From positions 1 to 7,325 of the forward strand of contig JAISFX010000079.1 in the NCBI GenBank assembly GCA_031263385.1: a DNA stretch of 7,325 nucleotides. The letters run 5' to 3'. This DNA comes from Lactobacillus sp. Lineage in GTDB: Bacteria; Pseudomonadota; Alphaproteobacteria; RF32; CAG-239. The notes below the pieces were generated by a model. It was not told the origin of the DNA and did no database searches. It saw nothing but the letters and a program-made list of their open reading frames with translations. Positions 1 to 5,348 of the stretch are shown here, one piece after another. Numbering within the stretch: the first letter of the stretch is position 1; every line of letters begins with the position of its first letter. The translations under genes and the position numbers were made by a program.

Positions 1-531
1 AACTCTTTGGATAATGCTCTTAACGAAGAAGAAAAAAGCCTGCTTAAGCAAAAAGAAGAACGTGATAACGTCAGATTGCAAACAAATACGGCAAAGATTG
101 ATGCAATGCTGGTGTTAAACCGATTTATAAAAGAATCGGGGCTTAAAGAACTGGACAAGAAAAACATAAATAAAGACATTGATAACCCTGTCAGCAACCC
201 TACACATGCTACCAAAGAGGCTATCAGAAATGATATTGCAAAAAAAGAAAACATCAAATGGGAGGACCTTGATGATAAAGAGATTATATCTTTTCTGAGA
301 GGGGTGAAAAAAATTAGAGATGTGGGCGGCAACAAGGCCATTGAGAAGATGAAGATTAATGATATTGTAAAAGCTGGACACAAAGAAACTGATGAGAAAA
401 AAATCGCTAAGATGATTTTGAAAAAAAGCGGACGTAATCGTAAGGCAAAAAAGATTGCCGAAAAGGTTAAGGTTATAAACTTAAAACCAAAACAAAAAAC
501 AGTTCTTGATAAGGTATATGGAAGGGTCTAA
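1..531 (+). CDS. Lysine-rich hypothetical protein, 5' end outside window
   Basis: The frame is open from the first base to a TAA at 529-531, so the gene is probably cut by the window edge; a TTG at 7 is the first possible start inside the window but has no visible ribosome binding site. About 176 residues are seen. The product is soluble, very rich in Lys, Glu, Asp and Asn, and predicted by eye to be largely helical. Its last ~45 residues are strongly basic ([17 protein letters not shown] and onward), which could suit nucleic-acid or ribosome contact, but this is inference. There is no signal peptide, membrane segment or cysteine motif. I do not recognise the family. The gene ends tail to tail with the J-domain gene, overlapping it by 4 bp, and I see no hairpin terminator between them. 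I am confident it is coding because of its length in AT-rich DNA and its protein-like composition. Confidence 0.7.
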   Translation, partial: NSLDNALNEEEKSLLKQKEERDNVRLQTNTAKIDAMLVLNRFIKESGLKELDKKNINKDIDNPVSNPTHATKEAIRNDIAKKENIKWEDLDDKEIISFLRGVKKIRDVGGNKAIEKMKINDIVKAGHKETDEKKIAKMILKKSGRNRKAKKIAEKVKVINLKPKQKTVLDKVYGRV

Positions 532-1067
532 CTAATCTTCTTGAGAAGATAGTTGTAGGCATGTGTGAGCTGTTTGAATTTTTCTTCCATTTTTTTATCA
601 CCTAGGTTAGTATCCGGGTGATATTTTTTTGCCAATTTCTTATATTGCTTCTTTAGATTTTTAACATCTAAGCTTTGGGTATCAAGCTCCAAAAGTTTGA
701 GATATTCTTTCTCCTCGCGGCTATAAAAAATTTCATCAATATTAGAGAAATCTGACGCATATTCGCCAAAGAATCCTGTGCTGTCTTTGATATTAAAACC
801 GCGTTTGTATTTTACACGGCTTTTGAATTGGGTGTTGAATTCTTCTTCAGGGGCGTCTGATGAGATGCCCTCATAATAGTTCCACTTGGCATTATATTCT
901 TGGACATGGTCAAGACAAAACCAATAATACTCCTTAAGGCTTCTGTCCTTAGGAGCTCTGTATTCACCCTTTTTGGTGCAGCCGTTGCAATCACACTTGC
1001 GCTCTGAACCTTCAGACTGTGGAGTGAAATATTTGCCGGCTCTTTTTGTTTTTGTTGGTTTTATCAT
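528..1067 (-). CDS. J-domain (DnaJ-like) cochaperone with N-terminal Cys/His module
   Basis: This 179-residue cytoplasmic protein has a C-terminal J domain (about residues 122-178) with the HPD tripeptide at 150-152 inside KKYHPDTN. That loop stimulates the ATPase of Hsp70/DnaK, so a cochaperone role follows from family knowledge. The N-terminal part has C25, C27, C30 and then [10 protein letters not shown] with C51 and H54, plus RAPKDR. This pattern matches an alphaproteobacterial family of J proteins that lack the DnaJ Gly/Phe and central zinc-finger regions; the Cys/His set could bind a metal, which is untested. It is not canonical DnaJ, which is about 370 residues with the J domain at the N-terminus. 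The ATG at 1067 has no Shine-Dalgarno sequence (a C-run precedes it). It lies 18 bp after the stop of the small upstream gene, so translational coupling is possible. Client and partner are unknown. Confidence 0.9.
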   Translation of the reverse strand: MIKPTKTKRAGKYFTPQSEGSERKCDCNGCTKKGEYRAPKDRSLKEYYWFCLDHVQEYNAKWNYYEGISSDAPEEEFNTQFKSRVKYKRGFNIKDSTGFFGEYASDFSNIDEIFYSREEKEYLKLLELDTQSLDVKNLKKQYKKLAKKYHPDTNLGDKKMEEKFKQLTHAYNYLLKKIS

Positions 1068-1085
1068 GTAGGGGGTTATAGCATT

Positions 1086-1307
1086 TTAAAAATAATAATA
1101 CAAGAGACAGGCTGCAATTAAAAGCGGCCCCCAATACGCAACCGAAGATTTGCGAAAACGCTTGTCTTTTTTATGACGTTTAGAATCGAGCAAGTAAGCG
1201 ATGTCTTTGGGGTTGGTCATGACGTCTTCTTTTTTGGACGTTTGCAAAAAAAGATTGTACTTGGCAAAATATCTGGAATTTTGTATGTTATCATCAAATA
1301 TACTCAT
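1086..1307 (-). CDS. Small single-pass membrane protein, unknown function
   Basis: This 73-residue ORF has a charged N-terminal part, a basic stretch (KRHKKDKRFRK, about 43-53) and a C-terminal hydrophobic segment (about 56-72, VAYWGPLLIAACLLYYY) ending at the last residue. The pattern suggests a tail-anchored or single-pass inner-membrane protein with its basic flank in the cytoplasm. I do not recognise the family. The ATG at 1307 has only a weak AAGAAA upstream and lies 11 bp from the divergent mutM start. An internal ATG at 1220 (residue 30) has AAGAAG upstream, would give a 44-residue protein, and would free the space needed for the mutM promoter. The gene shares strand with the J-domain gene, 18 bp upstream of it, so the two are probably co-transcribed. 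The membrane segment argues for a real gene, but its short length leaves doubt. Confidence 0.5.
   Translation of the reverse strand: MSIFDDNIQNSRYFAKYNLFLQTSKKEDVMTNPKDIAYLLDSKRHKKDKRFRKSSVAYWGPLLIAACLLYYYF
1261..1289 (+). promoter_or_regulatory. Candidate sigma-70 promoter of mutM
   Basis: TTGGCA (1261-1266) and TATGTT (1284-1289) are separated by 17 bp, giving a predicted transcript start near 1296 and a leader of about 23 nt before the mutM ATG. GGAGA at 1308-1312 is a good ribosome binding site for that ATG. The promoter lies within the 5' end of the opposing small gene if that gene starts at 1307. The assignment is by consensus only. Confidence 0.4.
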
Positions 1308-1318
1308 GGAGATTTCTT

Positions 1319-2158
1319 ATGCCTGAACTGCCAGAGGTTGAAACAATTAAACGAGCCTTAGAAAAAGCCGTTCTTAATTCTGATATTAGCAAAGTAAAAG
1401 TTCTTTGCAATAAATTTAGGATAAAAGTGCCTGATGATTTTGCAAAAAGAATCGAAGGCGCAAAAATTATCAAGATTAAAAGAATCGCCAAATATATGGT
1501 TATTGACTTAGATAATGGAGAAAGCATTATCTGGCATTTGGGAATGAGCGGCAGAGTTAAAATTTGCGATAAAGAATCCTACACATTAGAAAAGCATGAC
1601 CACATTGTTATCGAAACTACAAAAGGAACTCTTATATATAATGATGCAAGAAGGTTCGGTCTGATTACGGTAATAAAAACAGATATGCTTGGAGAATGTA
1701 GTTTATTATCACAAATAGGGCTTGATCCTTTTGATGAGAATCTGGATGCAAAATTTCTGCATGATAAATTAAAGGGGAAAAGTATTCCGATAAAAGTTGC
1801 TTTGCTTGACCAAAAAATCATAAACGGAATCGGCAACATATATGCCAGCGAAGCATTATATATGGCAAGAATTATGCCAACCAGAGAGGCAAAAGACATT
1901 AAGCCTAAAGAGTGCAAAGTGTTGATTGAGGCGGTAAGAATCGTCTTAAAGAAAGCCATTGAGGCAGGGGGTTCAACTTTGCGCGATTATAAAAAGCCTG
2001 ACGGAAGCATGGGGTATTTTCAAAATTTACATTGTGTTTATAATAAAACGGGTCAACAATGTAGTGACTGTACTTGTGATATAAAAAAAACAGGCGGAGT
2101 GAAAAAAATTGTTCAGGCCGGACGGTCAACTTTTTACTGCCCTGTATTACAAAAGTGA
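1319..2158 (+). CDS. mutM: Formamidopyrimidine-DNA glycosylase / AP lyase (Fpg) with altered zinc finger
   Basis: The enzyme excises 8-oxoguanine and ring-opened purines from DNA and cleaves the abasic site by beta,delta-elimination. The 279-residue product has the family's usual length. It begins MPELPEVETI, supplying the N-terminal proline nucleophile and adjacent glutamate after Met removal. Also visible are the conserved lysine in RIAKYM (K58), the intercalation-loop methionine in HLGMSG (M76), NDARRFG (108-114), the helix-two-turn-helix ending NGIGNIYASEAL (169-180), and the finger arginine in QAGRST (R269). The zinc finger has C248, C251 and C274, but the expected fourth cysteine, three residues after C274, is leucine (CPVLQK, L277). 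Nearby extra cysteines are C239 and C253. The start is fixed by the N-terminal motif and by GGAGA seven bases upstream. The stop TGA is followed at once by TAA. A small exported-protein gene follows closely. Confidence 0.97.
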   Translation: MPELPEVETIKRALEKAVLNSDISKVKVLCNKFRIKVPDDFAKRIEGAKIIKIKRIAKYMVIDLDNGESIIWHLGMSGRVKICDKESYTLEKHDHIVIETTKGTLIYNDARRFGLITVIKTDMLGECSLLSQIGLDPFDENLDAKFLHDKLKGKSIPIKVALLDQKIINGIGNIYASEALYMARIMPTREAKDIKPKECKVLIEAVRIVLKKAIEAGGSTLRDYKKPDGSMGYFQNLHCVYNKTGQQCSDCTCDIKKTGGVKKIVQAGRSTFYCPVLQK

Positions 2159-2166
2159 TAACTAAA

Positions 2167-2529
2167 ATGAAAAAAATTTTATATTTCGTATTTGCTTTTT
2201 TATTCAGCATTAATATTGCTGCCGCGACTTCTTTTATTGAGGGGCTCGAGGATGTGCCTATTATGGATGAGTTGTCACAGGTTAACAGCGACAATATATC
2301 CTTCGGGAATGAAGAATCGAGATTTGTAGAGGTATATTTAGAATCAGACGTCCTCAATTTCAAAAAGGTAGAAAGCTTTTACAAAGACACTTTGCCTCAG
2401 CTTGGTTGGACCTATCAGGGGAATCGTAGCGAATCTCTTTTATTTTATAGAGAATCTGAGTCTTTGGAAATTGCTAGAGAGAGGAAATCTCCGCTTTTAA
2501 TCAGAATCACGGTTAAAAATCGCGCGTAG
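2167..2529 (+). CDS. Small exported protein, unknown function, downstream of mutM
   Basis: From the ATG at 2167 the product is 120 residues with a classic Sec signal peptide: MKK, a hydrophobic core (about 4-15), then NIAAATSF with likely cleavage near the AAA. The mature part is about 100 residues and acidic. It contains FIEGLEDVPIMDEL, then FYKDTLPQLGW and LFYRESESLEI. I recall similar small secreted proteins in alphaproteobacteria (patterns of the type 'EDVPLM' and 'FYxxTLPQLGW'), but I know of no assigned function. A periplasmic location is inferred. A GTG at 2155 in the same frame would overlap the mutM stop by 4 bp and add four residues; the ATG is preferred because it starts the signal peptide. 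Neither start has a clear Shine-Dalgarno sequence, and the 8-bp gap to mutM suggests co-transcription and coupling. Confidence 0.82.
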   Translation: MKKILYFVFAFLFSINIAAATSFIEGLEDVPIMDELSQVNSDNISFGNEESRFVEVYLESDVLNFKKVESFYKDTLPQLGWTYQGNRSESLLFYRESESLEIARERKSPLLIRITVKNRA

Positions 2530-2542
2530 AAATATCCTAACC

Positions 2543-2567
2543 TTTTAAAAAACATAATTTTTTAAAA
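2543..2567. repeat. A/T-only perfect inverted repeat, possible UP element
   Basis: TTTTAAAAAA (2543-2552) and TTTTTTAAAA (2558-2567) are perfect inverted copies around CATAA. The element starts 13 bp after the exported-protein stop and ends 6 bp before the rpsT -35 box. That position fits an UP element contacting the RNA polymerase alpha subunit, as is common for ribosomal genes. It could also act as a weak terminator for the upstream pair, though it lacks GC pairs. Confidence 0.45.
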
Positions 2568-2573
2568 TTGTTA

Positions 2574-2603
2574 TTGACTTTAGACGGTATAAACGTTTAT
2601 AAA
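2574..2603 (+). promoter_or_regulatory. Sigma-70-type promoter of rpsT
   Basis: TTGACT (2574-2579) and TATAAA (2598-2603) are 18 bp apart; read as TTATAA (2597-2602) the spacing is 17. The predicted transcript starts near 2610 and gives a leader of about 46 nt. A perfect 14-bp palindrome, TATAAACGTTTATA (2588-2601), fills the spacer and overlaps the -10 box, so it could be an operator. The outer edges also form GACTTTA ... TAAAGTC (2576-2582 and 2600-2606), a motif that recurs near dnaN and recF. Confidence 0.6.
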
Positions 2604-2655
2604 GTCATACAACAAATCAATGTTAAACAATTTTATAAATGTAGGAATGAAGAAG

Positions 2656-2916
2656 ATGGCCAACCATAAATCGGCAAAAACAAGAATTAGAAGAAATAAT
2701 AAAAGAAATATTATTAATTCTTCAAGAAGAAGCAGAGTTAGAACTTTTATTAAAAAAGTTATCGCTGCGATAAATGAAAACAATAAAGAATTAGCTCAGG
2801 CTAGTTTTAAGGTTGCAGAATCAGAATTAATGAGAGCTGCACGCATCGGTGTTGTTGAAACTAATAAAGCTTCTCGCATCGTATCTCGTCTTTCTAAAAA
2901 AATTAAAGCCTTGTAG
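2656..2916 (+). CDS. rpsT: 30S ribosomal protein S20 (bS20)
   Basis: This is the small-subunit protein bS20, which binds 16S rRNA (5' domain and helix 44) and supports 30S assembly. The start is set at the ATG at 2656 because MANHKSAKTRIRRNNKRN is the conserved N-terminus; longer in-frame starts upstream lie in the leader. AGGA at 2643-2646 is the likely ribosome binding site. The 86-residue length matches the family (about 86-88). The highly basic, helical sequence carries the typical ending with NKASR..SRLSKKIKAL (70-86). The gene has its own promoter and is closed by a strong hairpin terminator starting 24 bp after the stop. Its position just before dnaA is common in alphaproteobacteria. 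Confidence 0.98.
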   Translation: MANHKSAKTRIRRNNKRNIINSSRRSRVRTFIKKVIAAINENNKELAQASFKVAESELMRAARIGVVETNKASRIVSRLSKKIKAL

Positions 2917-2940
2917 TTTTAATTACAGACAACTTTTAAT

Positions 2941-2998
2941 AGCACAAATCTGACGCCCTTGGTGATGTACCTGAGGGATTTTGGGTTTGTGCTTTTTT
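2941..2998 (+). terminator. Long hairpin intrinsic terminator after rpsT
   Basis: AGCACAAA (2941-2948) pairs with TTTGTGCT (2986-2993), followed by T6 (2993-2998). The stem continues inward through wobble pairs (2949-2953 with 2981-2985). After a small internal loop there is an inner stem of CCCTTGGT (2956-2963) against ACC and GAGGG (2969-2977), with a GATGT loop. The whole element folds as one hairpin of roughly 20 pairs, longer than needed for termination alone, so it might be a stable 3' fragment or small RNA. Confidence 0.85.
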
Positions 2999-3112
2999 GT
3001 GCAAAAATGGCTGTCTGCTTGCGACTCTCAAGAATGCATGTGTCAAGAGAAATAATTTCAATGTTCGGGAAACGTTCTGTTGTAATTAAAAAAATCGGTG
3101 TCTATGATTTCC

Positions 3113-3157
3113 TCAAGTTTTGAGAAGATGATAAATCAAGTTTTGAAAAAATGATAA
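3113..3157. repeat. Two-copy direct repeat, 23-bp period
   Basis: Two 22-bp units, 3113-3134 and 3136-3157, begin TCAAGTTTTGA and end ATGATAA, and are separated by a single A. They differ only by two G-to-A changes (3124 and 3127 against 3147 and 3150). Each carries TGATAA, which reads TTATCA on the other strand and so shares the TTATC core of a DnaA box. A 23-bp period is about two helical turns, as in iterons. Their role is not known. Confidence 0.7.
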
Positions 3158-3565
3158 TTATGAAATTGATTTTTCTTATCGACTTAAAGTGTGAAAGTAT
3201 TTTTATTGAGCTAGAAAGCTTATGAGAAGAGTTGCTAGAAAAAGACACTTAAACAAATTTTGTATCAGTTATTTTTTAGTCAGCCCCGAAGCTATAAATA
3301 TTATTTTTTGAAATAAGAATTAAGTTAAAGGGACAAGACATAAATATATAACAGGAGATGTAATTAAGAGGCCTAGGGAGACTTCAGAGTTACAACTCAG
3401 AATATGAGAGATGATTTTTTATTTTGGTTAATTGCAGTTGCCATGAAAAAAGAATCTGTTTGAGTGTTAGCGGACTTGTCAATCGGCAAGCAAAGGTTTT
3501 TGTTGGGGAGATTTTTATAAACCTAACCTTGATATTAGTTTTAGTAAGATGAAGGCAATACCTTC

Positions 3566-3587
3566 TATAATGAAAGCATCGGCTTTC
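3566..3587 (+). promoter_or_regulatory. TATAAT box followed by a hairpin, candidate dnaA promoter
   Basis: A perfect TATAAT lies at 3566-3571 and is followed at once by GAAAGC ATCG GCTTTC (3572-3587), a 6-bp perfect inverted repeat. If this is a -10 box, transcription would start near 3578 and the dnaA leader would be about 140 nt. No good -35 hexamer sits at the right distance, so an activator or a different promoter is possible. Confidence 0.3.
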
Positions 3588-3640
3588 TATGAGGGGCGTT
3601 TGCTTCCTGATTATTACAAAAACTTTTGAGGGAAAGTTTA

Positions 3641-3668
3641 TTGCAAAAAGCTTCGCAGCTTGAGGCAA
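3641..3668 (+). promoter_or_regulatory. Hairpin in the dnaA leader
   Basis: TTGC (3641-3644) pairs with GCAA (3665-3668), and AAGCT (3648-3652) with AGCTT (3657-3661) around a TCGC loop, with a three-by-three internal loop. It ends 36 nt before the dnaA ribosome binding site (AAGGGA, 3705-3710) and has no T-run, so it is not a terminator. It could shape the dnaA mRNA leader; this is inference. Confidence 0.4.
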
Positions 3669-3719
3669 GTCCATTCTAGTCAGGGACGTAAACTTTTTAA
3701 TTATAAGGGATATTAAATA

Positions 3720-5162
3720 ATGGCTGAGGAAGCAGTAAACAGAGATGTTACAGTTCACGATCAATGGGGTCAAATTTGTAGTCAGTTAAAAACCGAAGTT
3801 GGCGATACAGCATTTGATAGCTGGCTAAAACCATTAACTCCAGGAACAATTAATAATGGAACAGTTAGCATTTGTGTGCCAACAAGATTTATGAAAAACT
3901 GGGTTATTGCTCACTACTCTGACAGAATTCACAAAATTTGGGAAAAGAAAAATCCTGACATTAAAAATATCAATTTCATAGTTCAAAACACTATAGAAGA
4001 CAGCAAGAATCTCTACACCCCTACCGATCGTTCTTTGCTGAAGAAAATATCTTCTACTCCTGCTCCACAAAATTTGTACCAGTCAGGGGCAGCCAACATT
4101 CTCAATAACAGCGAAGCACAAACTTTTGGCGACCAGTCTTTGTCAGTGCCATTAAACCCACAGTTTACATTTGATAATTTTGTGGTTGGAAAAACTAACG
4201 AGTTTGCTTATGCCGCTGCGAAAAAAGTTGCAGAATCCAGAAACGTTTCTTTCAATCCATTGTTTTTATACTCTGGAGTTGGCCTTGGAAAGACTCACTT
4301 AATGCACGCCATTGCATGGCAGATTAAGAAGCAAGACCCTTCTAGAAATATTGTTTATTTATCTGCTGAGAAATTTATGTATAAGTTTGTTCGTGCGCTT
4401 CGTTACAAAGACACTACAGCATTCAAAGAGCAGTTCCGTTCAGTTGATGTATTGATGGTAGACGACGTTCAGTTTATGGGCGGAAAAGACACCACTCAAG
4501 AAGAGTTCTTCTACACATTCAACTCTTTGATTGAAGAAGGACGTCAAATCATCATCTCTGCAGACAAATCTCCGGCTGATTTAGAAGGCATTGAAACAAG
4601 ATTGAAGTCTCGTTTGGGATGTGGTTTGGTTGCAGATATTCACCCTACTGACTTTGATTTGAGAATCGGCATCCTTGAAAACAAAGCTCGTCAATTAGGT
4701 GTTGAACTGCCGACCAGAGTGTCTGAATTCTTGGCTCAGAAAATTAGCTCAAACATCAGAGAACTTGAAGGTGCTTTGCGCAGAGTTATCGCTCACTCAC
4801 AGCTTCTTTCAAACAAAGAAATCTCTTTAGAGATGACACAAGATGTATTGAAAGACATGCTTCGTTCTTTTGACCGCCGCACTACTATTGACGAGATTCA
4901 AAAGAAAGTTGCCGAGCACTTCAACATATCTGTTAAAGAGATGCAGTCTTCACGCAGAGCACGCACTGTTGCCCGCCCAAGACAGATTGCAATGTATTTG
5001 GCAAAACAGCTTACTTCACGCTCTTTGCCTGAAATCGGACGCAAGTTTGACAGAGACCACACAACAGTTATGCACGCTGTTCGTAAAGTTGAAGAGCTCA
5101 TTATGGAAGATGCAAGCTTGGCCGAGAACGTTGACACTTTGAGAAGAGTTCTTGAAGGTTAA
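3720..5162 (+). CDS. dnaA: Chromosomal replication initiator protein DnaA
   Basis: DnaA binds the origin as an ATP-bound oligomer, opens the duplex and helps load the replicative helicase. The 480-residue product has all four domains: domain I (about 15-90, QWGQICSQL...FDSWLKPL), a variable linker (about 91-145), the AAA+ domain (about 146-380) and the DNA-binding domain IV (about 385-480). Walker A is GVGLGKTH (186-193), Walker B is VLMVDDVQ (244-251), sensor I is IIISADKSP (278-286), the Arg-finger region is RLKSRLGCGL (294-303) and sensor II is NIRELEGALRR (345-355). The DnaA signature is DRDHTTVMHAVRKV (444-457), preceded by RPRQIAMYLAKQL. The ATG at 3720 has AAGGGA nine bases upstream and fits the family N-terminus. 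A hairpin terminator follows, and a gene-poor region precedes the gene. All key residues are present. Confidence 0.99.
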   Translation: MAEEAVNRDVTVHDQWGQICSQLKTEVGDTAFDSWLKPLTPGTINNGTVSICVPTRFMKNWVIAHYSDRIHKIWEKKNPDIKNINFIVQNTIEDSKNLYTPTDRSLLKKISSTPAPQNLYQSGAANILNNSEAQTFGDQSLSVPLNPQFTFDNFVVGKTNEFAYAAAKKVAESRNVSFNPLFLYSGVGLGKTHLMHAIAWQIKKQDPSRNIVYLSAEKFMYKFVRALRYKDTTAFKEQFRSVDVLMVDDVQFMGGKDTTQEEFFYTFNSLIEEGRQIIISADKSPADLEGIETRLKSRLGCGLVADIHPTDFDLRIGILENKARQLGVELPTRVSEFLAQKISSNIRELEGALRRVIAHSQLLSNKEISLEMTQDVLKDMLRSFDRRTTIDEIQKKVAEHFNISVKEMQSSRRARTVARPRQIAMYLAKQLTSRSLPEIGRKFDRDHTTVMHAVRKVEELIMEDASLAENVDTLRRVLEG

Positions 5163-5192
5163 GCCAAACGGCAGACGTTAAAAAACAAAAAA

Positions 5193-5205
5193 GACATGCC
5201 ATGTC
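5193..5205. repeat. 13-bp palindrome after dnaA
   Basis: GACATG-C-CATGTC is a perfect palindrome around C5199, 30 bp after the dnaA stop and just before the terminator stem. The central loop is too short for a full RNA stem, so a protein-binding DNA site is as likely as an RNA hairpin. No regulator is identified. Confidence 0.4.
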
Positions 5206-5206
5206 G

Positions 5207-5242
5207 AGAAACCGTTCCAAGGATTGGGACGGTTTCTTTTTT
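5207..5242 (+). terminator. Intrinsic terminator after dnaA
   Basis: AGAAACCGTTCC (5207-5218) pairs with GGGACGGTTTCT (5226-5237), 12 pairs including one T-G wobble, with an AAGGATT loop. A run of six T follows (5237-5242). This is a strong Rho-independent terminator that should separate dnaA transcription from dnaN. Confidence 0.92.
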
Positions 5243-5254
5243 GCGGACGTGTAT

Positions 5255-5283
5255 TTTTAAAAAACTGTGAAAGATTCTATATT
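5255..5283 (+). promoter_or_regulatory. Candidate dnaN promoter with adjacent GANTC site
   Basis: TATATT (5278-5283) is a plausible -10 box, with a weak TTTTAA at 5255-5260, 17 bp upstream. The region lies just after the dnaA terminator, where a new promoter is needed. GATTC (5273-5277) abuts the -10 box; it is a GANTC site, the target of the alphaproteobacterial CcrM methylase. Predicted leader length is about 60 nt. Confidence 0.35.
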
Positions 5284-5296
5284 TAAGCTTCTTATT

Positions 5297-5319
5297 TAAA
5301 GTCGGTATGGTAGACTTTA
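5297..5319. repeat. Inverted repeat in the dnaN leader
   Basis: TAAAGTC (5297-5303) and GACTTTA (5313-5319) are perfect inverted copies, 9 bp apart. The repeat ends 17 bp before the dnaN ribosome binding site, so it could form an mRNA hairpin or serve as an operator. The right arm continues as GACTTTAGAC, a 10-mer also present at the rpsT promoter (2576-2585). Confidence 0.6.
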
Positions 5320-5348
5320 GACAAACCAATTTTAACAGGAAGAACGAG

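Larger units (their letters stand above)
2999..3719. other. Gene-poor region upstream of dnaA, candidate origin / leader
   Basis: No convincing gene lies in these roughly 720 bp. The longest plus-strand frames are short: one stop-free from ATG 2965 to TGA 3123 (52 codons) and one from ATG 3549 to TGA 3629 (26 codons), both without a ribosome binding site. The region is AT-rich. It holds a two-copy 23-bp-period repeat and inverted repeats at 3301-3316 (TTATTT/AAATAA), 3387-3398 (GAGTT/AACTC), 3475-3490 (CTTGTC/GGCAAG), 3572-3587 and 3641-3668. I found no good match to the DnaA box TTATCCACA; the best is TTATCGACT at 3176-3184 (7 of 9). Its position before dnaA and lack of genes make it a candidate replication origin or dnaA control region, but the box evidence is weak. 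Confidence 0.4.

Noticed and set aside
1173..1361. 62-codon plus-strand ORF overlapping the mutM start
   Set aside because: It is antisense to the small membrane-protein gene and out of frame with mutM, whose start is certain; a shadow frame.
2156..2161. UGA read as Trp (alternative code), suggested by TGA TAA after mutM and frames interrupted only by TGA near 3121
   Set aside because: dnaA, dnaN, rpsT, recF and the J-domain gene contain no in-frame TGA and use TGG for Trp, and mutM has normal length when TGA is a stop.
2965..3123. 52-codon plus-strand ORF after rpsT
   Set aside because: It begins inside the rpsT terminator hairpin, has no Shine-Dalgarno sequence, and has no recognisable protein features. 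The same frame continues past the TGA with coding-like stretches to about 3255, so a decayed gene cannot be excluded.
3353..3363. AGGAG-ATG-TAA start-stop unit
   Set aside because: The putative Shine-Dalgarno sequence touches the ATG, leaving no spacing for initiation; likely chance.
3549..3629. 26-codon plus-strand ORF, possible dnaA leader peptide
   Set aside because: The frame is stop-free from 3471 and looks somewhat protein-like, but there is no ribosome binding site and no run of a regulatory amino acid, so I do not call it.
2917..3719. Known RNA gene (tRNA, tmRNA, 6S, RNase P, SRP RNA) before dnaA
   Set aside because: I looked for tRNA cloverleaf elements and conserved cores of these RNAs. 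A GAGGCAAGTCC near 3662 faintly recalls an RNase P motif, but the flanking conserved parts are missing.
3390..3773. 127-codon minus-strand ORF across the pre-dnaA region
   Set aside because: It starts at a TTG inside the antisense of dnaA with no ribosome binding site, and its composition (many Thr, Ser, Ile, scattered Cys) is not like the real proteins here. Its length is mildly surprising, but no domain is visible.
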